64,000 nt of DNA from Chloroflexota bacterium. Lineage in GTDB: Bacteria > Chloroflexota > Anaerolineae > Anaerolineales > UBA4823. Where the stretch lies: assembly GCA_029782365.1 (NCBI GenBank), contig JAKOUW010000017.1, forward strand, positions 186,001 through 250,000, given 5' to 3'. This document shows, piece by piece, positions 25,608-33,912 of the stretch (position 1 is the first letter of the stretch; each line of letters begins with the position of its first letter). The position numbers and the translations under genes were made by a program. A model generated the notes under the pieces. That model did not search any database, was not told where the DNA came from, and saw nothing but the letters and a program-made list of their open reading frames with translations.

Positions 25608-27068
25608 TCAACCCACGCCCGCGTCGGCGTTGAAGGCTTCGATCAGGTTGTCTATTTGCGGGGCTAACTTTTGCACGCTGGTCCAGTACGCAGGGTCGTA
25701 CCATTGGGCCTGGATTTCGGCGTAGGTCTTGCCCTGCTGTTCAACCCAGGTGAAATACTTGAGGTTGTGGATGCGTTTTTGTTCGGGGTAGGTGAGCTCG
25801 AGCATGTTGTCGGTCGAGACGCCTTTCAGGTAGCGGGCGAAATCAGCGGCGGCGTCGCGTTCGGTATATTGGCCCGATTCCTGGCTCATTTCCACCAGGC
25901 GGCTGGCATACAGTTCCATAGAGTCCGTCAGAATCGTCAAAACAATGTCATGCTCGCCCATTTCATAATACTTTGCCATCTTGATGGCCGTCAAGACATT
26001 GCCAATGCCTGAAAAGCCAAGCAGGTCGAGCTGGCTGACAAAGGATGCGGGCACGCCCTGGTTCACCAGGTAGGCGCGGCCGGCTGGTTCGTTGAACAGG
26101 CGGGCCAGGTTCACCACGGCGTTATCGTCGATGGCTACCACCAGGTCGGTGTTCTTCACATTGTGAATCCAAGGCACGTGTTTATCGCCAATGCCCTCGA
26201 TGCGGTGGGCACCGAAACCGTTTTGCAGCAGGGTGGGGCACTGCAGGGCCTCGGAAGCGGCGATCTTGGACGAAGGAAAGAGCTGTTTGATGTAATCGCC
26301 AGAAGCAATGGTGCCAGCCGATCCAGTAGCCGAGGACATGCCGCGATAGGAATCACCCGGGCGCATCACCTGCTGGAGCAGTTCTTCCATGGCATGACCT
26401 GTGATTTCATAATGCCACAGGTAATTGCCCAACTCATCGAACTGATTGAAGATCATCAGGTCCTGGCCAGAGTTGCGCAGTTCCCAACACTTATCGAAAA
26501 TTTCTTTGACATTGGATTCTGAGCCCGGGGTGGCGATGATTTCACCGGCGATGGTTTTAAGCCACTCGAAACGCTCGCGCGACATACCTTCCGGCAGGAT
26601 AGCGATTGAGTCACAGCCCAACAGAGCTGAATCGTACGCGCCGCCGCGGCAGTAATTGCCGGTGGAGGGCCAGACAGCTTTTTGGGTGGTGGGGTCAAAC
26701 TGGCCGGTGACCAGGCGCGGCACCAGGCAGCCAAAGGCAGCGCCCACTTTATGCGCGCCGGTGGGGAACCACTTGCCCACCAGTGCGATGACGCGCGCCG
26801 GGGTGCCGGTCAGGCTGGAGGGAAATTCGAGGAAGTTTACCCCACCGAAGCCGCCGCCCCGGGCTACCGGCTGGTTATGCCAGGTGATGCGAAACAAATT
26901 GCTGGGATTGACATCCCACAAGCCAATCTGGCTGAGAGATTGTTTCACGTTGAACGGAATGCGCTGGGGGTCTTTCATCTGAGCGTAGGTCGGGATAACA
27001 ATATGGCGCTCGCGCACGCGCTGCAGGGCGCGCTGGCGGCGTTCGGGGTAAGTAGTCAGGTCAATCAT
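25608..27068 (-). CDS. TrpB/cysteine-synthase-like PLP enzyme
   Basis: 486 residues, fold-type II PLP enzyme. The lysine motif is FPTGAHKVGAAFG (K107), close to the TGAHK of tryptophan synthase beta. The phosphate loop is SSATGSAGTIASGDYI; PSTGNYCRGGA is the substrate loop. It is longer than ordinary cysteine synthases (about 310) and lacks a CBS domain. ATG at 27068 has AAGGAG 5 bases before it. It is 9 bp downstream of the dihydropyrimidinase gene, so it probably acts on an amino acid released from a hydantoin or pyrimidine-like compound, by beta-elimination or replacement (inference). Confidence 0.75.
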   Translation of the reverse strand: MIDLTTYPERRQRALQRVRERHIVIPTYAQMKDPQRIPFNVKQSLSQIGLWDVNPSNLFRITWHNQPVARGGGFGGVNFLEFPSSLTGTPARVIALVGKWFPTGAHKVGAAFGCLVPRLVTGQFDPTTQKAVWPSTGNYCRGGAYDSALLGCDSIAILPEGMSRERFEWLKTIAGEIIATPGSESNVKEIFDKCWELRNSGQDLMIFNQFDELGNYLWHYEITGHAMEELLQQVMRPGDSYRGMSSATGSAGTIASGDYIKQLFPSSKIAASEALQCPTLLQNGFGAHRIEGIGDKHVPWIHNVKNTDLVVAIDDNAVVNLARLFNEPAGRAYLVNQGVPASFVSQLDLLGFSGIGNVLTAIKMAKYYEMGEHDIVLTILTDSMELYASRLVEMSQESGQYTERDAAADFARYLKGVSTDNMLELTYPEQKRIHNLKYFTWVEQQGKTYAEIQAQWYDPAYWTSVQKLAPQIDNLIEAFNADAGVG

Positions 27069-27077
27069 GGGCACTCC

Positions 27078-28469
27078 TTATGCATTTAGTTTGCGGAACA
27101 CGCGCTGTCCATGGCCGGGCTGGCCCACCAGTTGGCCGCTGCGGATCACGTCCGCGCCACGGCTGATGACAGTATCGACGTGTCCCTGAATCTGCCAGCC
27201 TTCGAATGGGCAAAAATCGGTATTCATATGCAGGGTTTTAGCCGTCATCGTCCATGTCCCCTGCGGATTATAAACGACCACATCGGCGTCAGCGCCCGGT
27301 GAGAGGTGACCCTTCTGCGGGTAAAGGCCGAACAGGCGGGCTACATTGGTGGAAGTGATTTCCACCAGACGCGGCAGGCTGAGTCGGCCTTTGCAAACCC
27401 CTTCCGTGTACAGAATGGACAGACGGGCCTCGATGCCCGACATGCCGCTGGGTACCTTGTCGAAACGGCCCTGGCCCAGGCGCAGGTTGTCGACGGTTGG
27501 CACGCCGGCATCATCCGAGCCGACGGTCTCCACGCAGCCGTTCGCCAGGCCGGCCCACAGCGCATCCACATCACGCTGTTGGCGCAGCGGCGGGCTGCAG
27601 ATGAAGAACTGCGCCTGCGGTCCGAGCAATTTCTCCTCGGTCAAAGCCAGGTAATGGGTGCAGGTTTCGTTGTGCACCGGCAGTCCTGAGGCGCGTGCCT
27701 GCGAGACAATCTGCACACTCTCCGCGGTGGAGGTGTGCACGATATAAACCGGTGCGGTCACCTGACGCACCAGGTCGATCAGGCGCTGGATCATCAGGTT
27801 TTCGGCCTCGGGCGGGCGGGTGCGGGCATGATAAATTGGGGCGTAATGCCCGGCCGCCAGCTCTTTTTCGATCAGCCGCTCGATGATAGCATCGTGCTCG
27901 CAGTGCACCATCAGCATACCGCCGTGCCTGGCGGTTGTTTCCAATATTTTCAGGATGCCGCTGTCTTCCATTAATCGGCCAGAGTGTTTGTAAGTGGTGA
28001 AACACTTGTACGTCGGCACACCAGCCTGGATGAGCTGAGGGATCTCCTCCAGAGTCTGGGGGCTGGCGTCGAGCAAGATGCCGCTCATGCTCCAATCGAT
28101 ATACGTTCGTCCACCGGCTTCTTCTTCTTTTTGAGCCAGGTTGGCCATGAGCGAGCCGCCTTTGGGTTGAGTGCTGAAATCGATGAGCGTGGTGATTCCC
28201 CCGTGCGCGGCGGCTGCCGTGCCGTTTTTAAAATCATGAACGCTGATCGTGCCCATGAAAGGTGAATTGAAATGCAGATGAGGGTCAATCAGACCAGGCA
28301 GCACCAGCTTGCCGCTGGCATCCAGAGTCTCATCAAACTCCTGGCCGGCAAAAGCGCCTGGCGCGCCGAGCACCTTGATTTTTTCACCTTCAATCCACAC
28401 ATCGGCCGGATAGACGCCGTAGGCGCTGACCACCAAACCGCCAGTAATCAAGCGCGTTTTCATTGTCAT
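27078..28469 (-). CDS. dihydropyrimidinase / D-hydantoinase family amidohydrolase
   Basis: 463 residues. Amidohydrolase with metal ligands H64-x-H66 (GLIDPHLHFNSP), the carboxylated-lysine site K155 (PTYKCFTTYK), later His in VHCEHDA and VYIVHTS, and Asp in GSDDAGVP. It opens the ring of dihydropyrimidines or 5-substituted hydantoins to N-carbamoyl products; allantoinase is a less likely relative. ATG at 28469 follows GGAGGT. Neighbours (racemase, hydrolase, ECF transporter) support hydantoin-type substrates. No carbamoylase of a known family is present. Confidence 0.85.
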   Translation of the reverse strand: MTMKTRLITGGLVVSAYGVYPADVWIEGEKIKVLGAPGAFAGQEFDETLDASGKLVLPGLIDPHLHFNSPFMGTISVHDFKNGTAAAAHGGITTLIDFSTQPKGGSLMANLAQKEEEAGGRTYIDWSMSGILLDASPQTLEEIPQLIQAGVPTYKCFTTYKHSGRLMEDSGILKILETTARHGGMLMVHCEHDAIIERLIEKELAAGHYAPIYHARTRPPEAENLMIQRLIDLVRQVTAPVYIVHTSTAESVQIVSQARASGLPVHNETCTHYLALTEEKLLGPQAQFFICSPPLRQQRDVDALWAGLANGCVETVGSDDAGVPTVDNLRLGQGRFDKVPSGMSGIEARLSILYTEGVCKGRLSLPRLVEITSTNVARLFGLYPQKGHLSPGADADVVVYNPQGTWTMTAKTLHMNTDFCPFEGWQIQGHVDTVISRGADVIRSGQLVGQPGHGQRVFRKLNA

Positions 28470-28496
28470 TCGTTTACCTCCATTTCGCAATTGAAA

Positions 28497-29357
28497 CTAA
28501 AGGTACTGCTTAACCCATTGGATTATTTTATCCAAAACTTGCTCTTTTGTCTGGTCAAAATGCAATATGTGACCGCTGTTTGCCAGGCGATGAAACTCTT
28601 TCCGGCCCGTAAGCCGGTCGTGCAGCAGCTCGCTCTGACGGATGGGCACCAGGTGGTCCCGCTCGCCGTGCAGCACCAGCACAGGCGCCTGGATTTTCTC
28701 TACGGCCGGGGTGATATCCACCCAGGCGCTGTGTAAGCTGTCTGGCACTGGCACTGCCCGCAGCAGTTGGCGCACCTCGGGATCAGCATAGAAACGCTCA
28801 TTGGCTTGCGGGTCAACCGCCGCCTGTTTTTTTTCCAGCTCCGCCAGGCGATTGAGGGTCAGCGGGCGGTGAAGGACTTTGCGCCACAGCCAACCCGCGC
28901 CGGAGGCCAGCATGAACGCCAGACGGTCGGCCAGGGGTGGATTGACCAGCACCGGAGCCGCCAGCGTCACACAGCAGGCAATGCGCGGGTCATGGGCAGC
29001 CGCCAGCAGGACAGCGCTGCCGCCAAAATCCCAGCCTACCAGAGCAAAACGCAGGAATCCGCGGCGCGCCAGGTAATTCATCGCATCGCGCAGGTTGTAC
29101 GCCCACACCGGCATATCTACCAGACTGCGCAGGCCGGCTGATTCACCGTGGCCAGCGAAGTCGAAGGTCAGCGTGCTGCAGCCGCTCTCGGCCAGGCGGG
29201 CGGCATACTCAGACCAATTGAGGCGGTGCTCGAAAGCGCCATGGCACAGGATCACAGCAGAGCCGGGGCGCTCATCCGCCATGAAAAGGCTGCCCTTGAG
29301 CAGGCGGCCTTCGCTCTCAAATTCGATCGCTTCCGGCGGAACGCCCTGCGAACTCAT
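28497..29357 (-). CDS. alpha/beta hydrolase with Asp at the nucleophile position
   Basis: 286 residues. Alpha/beta-hydrolase fold with oxyanion segment ILCHGAFEHRLNW, TFDFAGHGES, the nucleophile elbow LVGWDFGGS (D110 where most esterases have Ser), acid in LHGERDHLVPI and base His in ANSGHILHFD. Asp elbows occur in dehalogenases and epoxide hydrolases. Its start overlaps the racemase stop (ATGA). In this operon it may take the place of a carbamoylase or act on a ring-opened product; this is speculation from position. Confidence 0.75.
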   Translation of the reverse strand: MSSQGVPPEAIEFESEGRLLKGSLFMADERPGSAVILCHGAFEHRLNWSEYAARLAESGCSTLTFDFAGHGESAGLRSLVDMPVWAYNLRDAMNYLARRGFLRFALVGWDFGGSAVLLAAAHDPRIACCVTLAAPVLVNPPLADRLAFMLASGAGWLWRKVLHRPLTLNRLAELEKKQAAVDPQANERFYADPEVRQLLRAVPVPDSLHSAWVDITPAVEKIQAPVLVLHGERDHLVPIRQSELLHDRLTGRKEFHRLANSGHILHFDQTKEQVLDKIIQWVKQYL

Positions 29358-30118
29358 GCATCAGACTCCCAGGTCTTCAGAAGCTGGGCCATGCTCACGC
29401 TGAAGACCTGGTCGAGATCGTGCATGCGTTGAGCCGCAGGGCGAGCGTACAGGCCGCCATGACTGACCTGCAGGCGGCATTCCACTACCATTTTTAATGC
29501 ATGGCAGCCAGCCGCAACCGGGTCAATGATCGTCACCGGCAGGCGCTGCTGCAACTCGTCCACGAAGCCAGTCAGCCCGGCACAACCCAGGAGCATAACG
29601 TCAGCGCCGCGCTGCAGCAGGTCTCGCCCGGCGCGTTCCAGCACGGTTAGGGTTTGCTGGCGATCGGATTCGAAATCCAACACACGCAAATCCAGCGCCG
29701 CGCAGCCGGCGTAACGGCTTTCCAGGCCGTAGGTGCGCACCAGGCTGTCCATCAGGCCGATAGCGCGGCGCATGCCTGCCAGGATACCGAATTTGCCGCC
29801 CACCAACAAAGCCAGCGCCATGGCGGCTTCGGCGATGCCGATCACCGGAACCGGGCTGATTTCTTTCAACGCATAAAGGCCAGGGTCGCCAAAGCAGGCC
29901 AACACAAAACCGCTGGCATCCGGATGCTCGGCAAGCAGGGGCAGCACTGTAACGGATGCCAGGTGATAATCACGCCAGGACTCCAGCGACTCCGGGCCGG
30001 CCGGGGCGTTCAGCGTCTGCACCTCCCAGGAAGGCTGAAAGATGCGCTCCGCGGTGGCGAGAATATCAGCCCGCATCGCCGGCGAGGTATTGGGGTTGAT
30101 CACCACCGCGCTAGGCAT
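29354..30118 (-). CDS. Asp/Glu/hydantoin racemase family protein
   Basis: 254 residues with the two catalytic cysteines of the family, C75 (LACFGDPG) and C179 (LLGCAGLTGF), and the N-terminal VVINPNTSPAM that is characteristic of hydantoin racemases. It interconverts D- and L-5-substituted hydantoins, allowing complete use by a stereospecific hydantoinase. It lies between the ECF ATPase gene (3 bp) and the hydrolase gene (ATGA overlap). Confidence 0.85.
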   Translation of the reverse strand: MPSAVVINPNTSPAMRADILATAERIFQPSWEVQTLNAPAGPESLESWRDYHLASVTVLPLLAEHPDASGFVLACFGDPGLYALKEISPVPVIGIAEAAMALALLVGGKFGILAGMRRAIGLMDSLVRTYGLESRYAGCAALDLRVLDFESDRQQTLTVLERAGRDLLQRGADVMLLGCAGLTGFVDELQQRLPVTIIDPVAAGCHALKMVVECRLQVSHGGLYARPAAQRMHDLDQVFSVSMAQLLKTWESDA

Positions 30119-30121
30119 AAC

Positions 30122-30967
30122 TTATTGGGCTTTTTTCACAACGTTCTGAAACGATTGGTACAACTCTTCCACCGCCAGGGTATCTTTGGGAAAGCCATAA
30201 TCCGGGAAAGCCTGCGCCAGGCGGGTGATTTGAGGCGGCTTGACGAAGGCCTCTGCCAGAATATCTGGCTGGGAAAAGACCTCGCGGGTGGTGCCATCTA
30301 ATACCAGTTTGCCCTTCGTCAGCACGATGCAACGCTGGGCGTAACTGGCGACGATGTTCATTTCATGAGTAATGATGATCACCGTGTGGCCCTGGTTTTC
30401 CCACAGGTCACGCAGGAAATTCATCACCTCCAGCGATTGCCGCAGGTCCTGGCCGGTGGTGGGCTCGTCAACAATAATGGTTTTCGGTCGCATTGCCAGG
30501 ATCGAAGCGATCGCCACGCGCTGGCGCAGGCCTTTGGTTAAGAAAAAAGGATGCTCGTGGAACAGGCTCTGCTCCACTCCGCACACCCGCGCCGCTTCCT
30601 CGACACGCTCTTTGACTTCTGCCTGACTCAAACCTATATTGTTCGGACCGTAGGCAATCTCTTTTTCTATGGTGTTGTTGAATAACTGGTGATCAGGATT
30701 TTGAAAGACATAACCGACCTTGGTGACAATTTTTTTGGTAGTGCCTTTCTCGCGCGTATCCAGACTGTCGATTTTGACATACCCGGAGGTGGGCTTGAGC
30801 AGGCCGTTGAGCGACTTGGCCAGGGTGGTTTTGCCTGAGCCGTTTTGACCGATCAGGGCAATGAACTGATTTTCGTAAATATCCAGGTTGACATCGCTGA
30901 GCGCCAGGGTACCATCCGGATATTCAAAAGTGTAATGAGAAACTTCAATTAAACGTTGGTTAGCCAT
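30122..30967 (-). CDS. ECF transporter ATPase, first copy
   Basis: 281 residues. ABC ATPase of the CbiO/EcfA type: Walker A GQNGSGKTT, Q-loop VFQNPDHQLFNNT, Walker B TIIVDEPTTGQD, H-loop ITHEMN. The ABC signature is LTKGLRQR instead of LSGGQ, so one of the two composite ATP sites with its partner may be weak. Related 'SKGERQR' variants exist in this family. It works with the ATPase upstream (12-bp gap), EcfT and the S component. Confidence 0.85.
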   Translation of the reverse strand: MANQRLIEVSHYTFEYPDGTLALSDVNLDIYENQFIALIGQNGSGKTTLAKSLNGLLKPTSGYVKIDSLDTREKGTTKKIVTKVGYVFQNPDHQLFNNTIEKEIAYGPNNIGLSQAEVKERVEEAARVCGVEQSLFHEHPFFLTKGLRQRVAIASILAMRPKTIIVDEPTTGQDLRQSLEVMNFLRDLWENQGHTVIIITHEMNIVASYAQRCIVLTKGKLVLDGTTREVFSQPDILAEAFVKPPQITRLAQAFPDYGFPKDTLAVEELYQSFQNVVKKAQ

Positions 30968-30979
30968 CGTGGGTGTGCC

Positions 30980-31837
30980 TCATGCAGCATGCTGCTGTAA
31001 AATGGCGCGCGTCACTTTCACGCCGCCCTCGTAATCAACGGGTAATGGGCCATCATATAAGCCGTCTTGCTTGACACGGTCAATGAAAGCGGTGGCTTGC
31101 GGCGGCAGAATGCCATGGTCGATCAAGAAATCGCTGTTGGCAAAAAACTCCTCGGGCGGCGATATCCTTGCGACCTGTCCTTCATACATTAAAATCATCA
31201 TGTCTGACAGGGGGGCCACCTGCTCGATATTGTGCTCGACCACAATGATTGTCATGTTGGTCTCACGTTTGATATTGGTCATGATATCAAAAATCGAATC
31301 CTTACCAATCGGATCCAGCATCGAGGTTGGTTCATCCAGGATGATGATGCGCGGTTTCATAGCCAGCACGCTGGCGATGGCCACACGCTGTTTTTGTCCG
31401 CCGGAAATCTCATATGGAGATTTATCCCACAAGTTCCTGATATTGGTGATCTCGCTGACCCACGCCAGGCGATCTGTCACTTCCTGGAAGGAGAGGCCGA
31501 TATTCTCCAGGCCGAAGACCAATTCTTCCTCGACGGTCATCGAGGTGAACTGCGATTCTGGGTCGGCGAACACAAAGCCCACTTCGCTGGCCAGGCGCTG
31601 GCCAGACATATGGCGGTTGTCCTGGCCAAAGATATCCACCTGCCCATGCCAGACGCCGTGGTAACTGGCTGGAATCAGGCCCTTGATGCACGAAACCAGG
31701 GTTGTCTTGCCGTGTTCGTTCGGGCCAACAATCGACACAAAGGTGTTTTCTTCGATATCCAGGTTGATATTTTCAATGGCAAATCGTTTACGGCCGGAGT
31801 ATTTCCAGGCCAGGTCGCGGCAGGAAACGGCTTTCAT
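30980..31837 (-). CDS. ECF transporter ATPase, second copy
   Basis: 285 residues. Walker A GPNEHGKTTLV, Q-loop FVFADPESQFTSMTVEEE, a standard signature ISGGQKQRVAIAS, Walker B IIILDEPTSMLDP and H-loop VVEHN. The Walker A has EHGKT rather than GSGKT, still a valid P-loop. Start overlaps the EcfT stop (ATGA). With the other ATPase it forms the heterodimeric motor of the transporter. Confidence 0.88.
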   Translation of the reverse strand: MKAVSCRDLAWKYSGRKRFAIENINLDIEENTFVSIVGPNEHGKTTLVSCIKGLIPASYHGVWHGQVDIFGQDNRHMSGQRLASEVGFVFADPESQFTSMTVEEELVFGLENIGLSFQEVTDRLAWVSEITNIRNLWDKSPYEISGGQKQRVAIASVLAMKPRIIILDEPTSMLDPIGKDSIFDIMTNIKRETNMTIIVVEHNIEQVAPLSDMMILMYEGQVARISPPEEFFANSDFLIDHGILPPQATAFIDRVKQDGLYDGPLPVDYEGGVKVTRAILQQHAA

Positions 31838-32736
31838 TGAGCGCCTCCTGTCAACATGCCCAGCAGGATCGCCCGCAAGGGATCGCTGGTGATGATAAAG
31901 AAACCAAAACCAATACGCAGAACCGCCACCAAGATGAAGATAACAATCATGGAGATGATCAAAAACGAATCGATGCGGCGAAAAAGATACTTCGATAGGA
32001 TATAGTCGCTGCGAGCGCCACCGTTTTCCAGCTTACCAGCCGGCGTGTAACCGCGCGCAAACAACGCATTGCTGATCTCATCCGTCCGGCGGATGGCCAG
32101 AGTGAACAGAGGAATCAGGTACATGGCATATAATTTGGCCCGGTCGGCCAGGGTGAGGGCTGTTTCATCCAGACCACGAGCACGTTCAGCCTCGCGGATG
32201 GTGCGCATATCTTCCATGAACATGCCGGCGGCGCGCAGAGAAAGGCTGAAGAAATAAGAGATGACGAAAGGCGCTTTCATCGAACGAATGGCCACCAGGG
32301 TCTCGCGCTCCCGGTTGGTGGAGAAGTACTGGATGGTGCCAAACAGCATGGCCATCAGGCGCCAGTACGAAGCAAATGTAAAAAAAAGCGGCTGGAAAAA
32401 GAGCGTCAGCCACAGGAAATGAAATGAAACGTAGTCCGGCTTTTGGCCGGGGAATCCAATCGATATAGTGAACATAAAAATGGCTACGGTGATCGTCAAA
32501 GGTAAATAGATTTTTAACCCAGAAATATCCACGCGCGCCCATTGCATATACAGAAAAATCGCCAGCAGGATCACAATATTGATCTCAGGCCAATCGATGA
32601 ACATGGGAATGATGCCCATAAACAGCAGAGTTACAAACCTCGTCAACGGATGAAGCTGGTATAGCGGAGATGTGACCGGCACAGTCCCCAACAAGGTGCG
32701 GCGCATCCTTTGCGAAATGCGGATCGATGTATCCAA
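31834..32736 (-). CDS. ecfT: ECF transporter transmembrane coupling protein EcfT
   Basis: 300 residues, five or six membrane helices and the EcfT coupling motif with the Ala-Arg-Gly signatures (EAERARGLDET and FARGYTPAG). The start is TTG at 32736 with GGAGG six bases upstream; no ATG fits. It couples the two ATPases to the substrate-binding S component. Confidence 0.88.
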   Translation of the reverse strand: MDTSIRISQRMRRTLLGTVPVTSPLYQLHPLTRFVTLLFMGIIPMFIDWPEINIVILLAIFLYMQWARVDISGLKIYLPLTITVAIFMFTISIGFPGQKPDYVSFHFLWLTLFFQPLFFTFASYWRLMAMLFGTIQYFSTNRERETLVAIRSMKAPFVISYFFSLSLRAAGMFMEDMRTIREAERARGLDETALTLADRAKLYAMYLIPLFTLAIRRTDEISNALFARGYTPAGKLENGGARSDYILSKYLFRRIDSFLIISMIVIFILVAVLRIGFGFFIITSDPLRAILLGMLTGGAQ

Positions 32737-32877
32737 CCTTTACCTCCAAAACAGCCGATTCAACAGGATGGCGACCTTTGCAGGTCGCCATCGGCAGGGG
32801 TGCAGCGCCATTGTTTGGTTACGAAACCACTCGAATTGCTGCTCCCCTGCCTTTAGAACAACCTAAAAAAAATAAAA

Positions 32878-33486
32878 TCAGGCCCAATAGCCTTTGCAGA
32901 ATGCTTTGGTGCGCAAAACCAACGGAGAGATGAACTTCAACATCAAAGCGCCCAACACCCACGAGGCTACCGAATTGCCCATGAACCAGCCAGCCCAGGC
33001 AACCAGGTGAGCTTCAGGGGTGATCAAGCCGTTCAAGCGCAGCACCCAGGTGCCCCAGAAAGCGCCGAAGGCGTTGGCAGCCAGGATGCCTACCAGGGTG
33101 AAGCCGGCCCAATCCTGCCAGCTATTCAGGCGAGGATCCAGTTTATACTGGCGGAAAACCCAACCAGATGCCATGCCCTGCACGAAGTTGGCGGGAATGT
33201 ACATCATGGAAATGGGCAAGGGAGCCGAGCCGCTCATGGCGTTCGACAGCAGAGGGAAGACGAAGGCAGCAATGCCGCCCCACATGCCATACCACACCGA
33301 ACCTACTGCCTGGATCGCCTGCCCAGGCCAAAACGCTGAGACGAAACCGATCGGGATTGCCAGGCTGCCGAAGGTACCGACAACAATGCCGATACCGGTG
33401 AACAATGCGAGAGCAACAACGTGTGCGATGCCTGGTTTGCGAACTTCACCTGCTTCGAGGGCCCAAACGTTTTCAGATGCAGCCAT
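32878..33486 (-). CDS. ECF transporter S component (substrate-specific)
   Basis: 202 residues, about six membrane helices, small size and position at the head of an EcfT/EcfA operon. The pattern (VVALALFTGIGIVVGTFG, then PLPISMMYIPANFVQGMASGWVF) fits S components but not one with a named vitamin ligand that I can recognise. Given the genes downstream it probably binds a hydantoin, dihydropyrimidine or related ring compound. AAGGAG precedes the ATG. It is the first gene after the promoter at 33821-33849 and a leader of about 325 bases. Confidence 0.78.
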   Translation of the reverse strand: MAASENVWALEAGEVRKPGIAHVVALALFTGIGIVVGTFGSLAIPIGFVSAFWPGQAIQAVGSVWYGMWGGIAAFVFPLLSNAMSGSAPLPISMMYIPANFVQGMASGWVFRQYKLDPRLNSWQDWAGFTLVGILAANAFGAFWGTWVLRLNGLITPEAHLVAWAGWFMGNSVASWVLGALMLKFISPLVLRTKAFCKGYWA

Positions 33487-33566
33487 TGATAATTCTCCTT
33501 GAATAGTTTTGTTGAATGTTGGAATAGATAGATTAGAAATGAGATCAAGCCAGGGTGGGGGTCAGT

Positions 33567-33650
33567 TCATGTTCGTTCGATAACAACCTCCTGAATAGAA
33601 ATTGTTGACAAACTCACGAAAGCATTGGTTTCGGCCAGGCTCTGTGGCAT
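33567..33650 (-). CDS. possible small ORF in the leader of the ECF operon
   Basis: A 27-codon ORF (starts MPQSLAETNAF) with AAGG 5 bases before its ATG, lying wholly in the leader between promoter 33821-33849 and the S-component gene. It ends in ATGA, where a further ATG begins. It has no enrichment for one amino acid. It may be a regulatory upstream ORF or chance. Confidence 0.25.
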   Translation of the reverse strand: MPQSLAETNAFVSLSTISIQEVVIERT

Positions 33651-33672
33651 CCCAGCCTTAATAGAACTGCAT

Positions 33673-33691
33673 TAAAGGCAAAGCGCCTTTA
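33673..33691. other. hairpin in the ECF-operon leader
   Basis: Perfect 7-bp stem TAAAGGC/GCCTTTA with a 5-base loop within the leader. No T run follows on either strand, so it is more likely a leader fold than a terminator. Confidence 0.45.
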
Positions 33692-33766
33692 CCTACCAAA
33701 CACCAGATCGTACAAAGCGTTGCTAGGGAGTTCAACACCACGTAACTAAACACTAAGGAGAGTCTT

Positions 33767-33793
33767 ATGAAATTGAAAAACGTTCTAAAATGA
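33767..33793 (+). pseudogene. start-of-gene remnant, 8 codons
   Basis: On the plus strand AAGGAG stands six bases before ATG, followed by codons for MKLKNVLK and a TGA stop. The set resembles the beginning of an exported-protein gene (Lys-rich signal start) cut off after eight codons. It lies antisense to the ECF-operon leader. Either a leftover of a deleted gene or a chance arrangement. Confidence 0.3.
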
Positions 33794-33805
33794 GCAGCAG
33801 GTTAA

Positions 33806-33816
33806 TTGTCAGACAA
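33806..33816 (-). promoter_or_regulatory. GntR-type operator before the ECF-hydantoin operon
   Basis: Perfect 11-bp palindrome (TTGTCTGACAA on the minus strand), four bases after the -10 box. Its core TGTC-N-GACA equals that of the palindrome at 3813-3825, which sits in the same place relative to its promoter. Confidence 0.65.
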
Positions 33817-33820
33817 ATGC

Positions 33821-33849
33821 ATTATACGGAAAAATGTTCCCAAAGTCAA
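33821..33849 (-). promoter_or_regulatory. promoter of the ECF-hydantoin operon
   Basis: On the minus strand TTGACT (33844-33849), 17-bp spacer, TATAAT (33821-33826): near-consensus. The leader to the S-component ATG (33486) is about 325 bases, long enough to hold a regulatory RNA, but I match it to no known riboswitch class. Confidence 0.8.
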
Positions 33850-33912
33850 TAGGAAATATTTTAAGAAATGCAATTGCCGATGTTTTGTACTATCCCGGAA
33901 TTCGCTCTCCGA

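Noticed and set aside
31201..31209. Further copy of the TGTCTGACA operator core
   Set aside because: It lies inside the coding sequence of an ECF ATPase with no promoter nearby and only half the palindrome context; probably chance.
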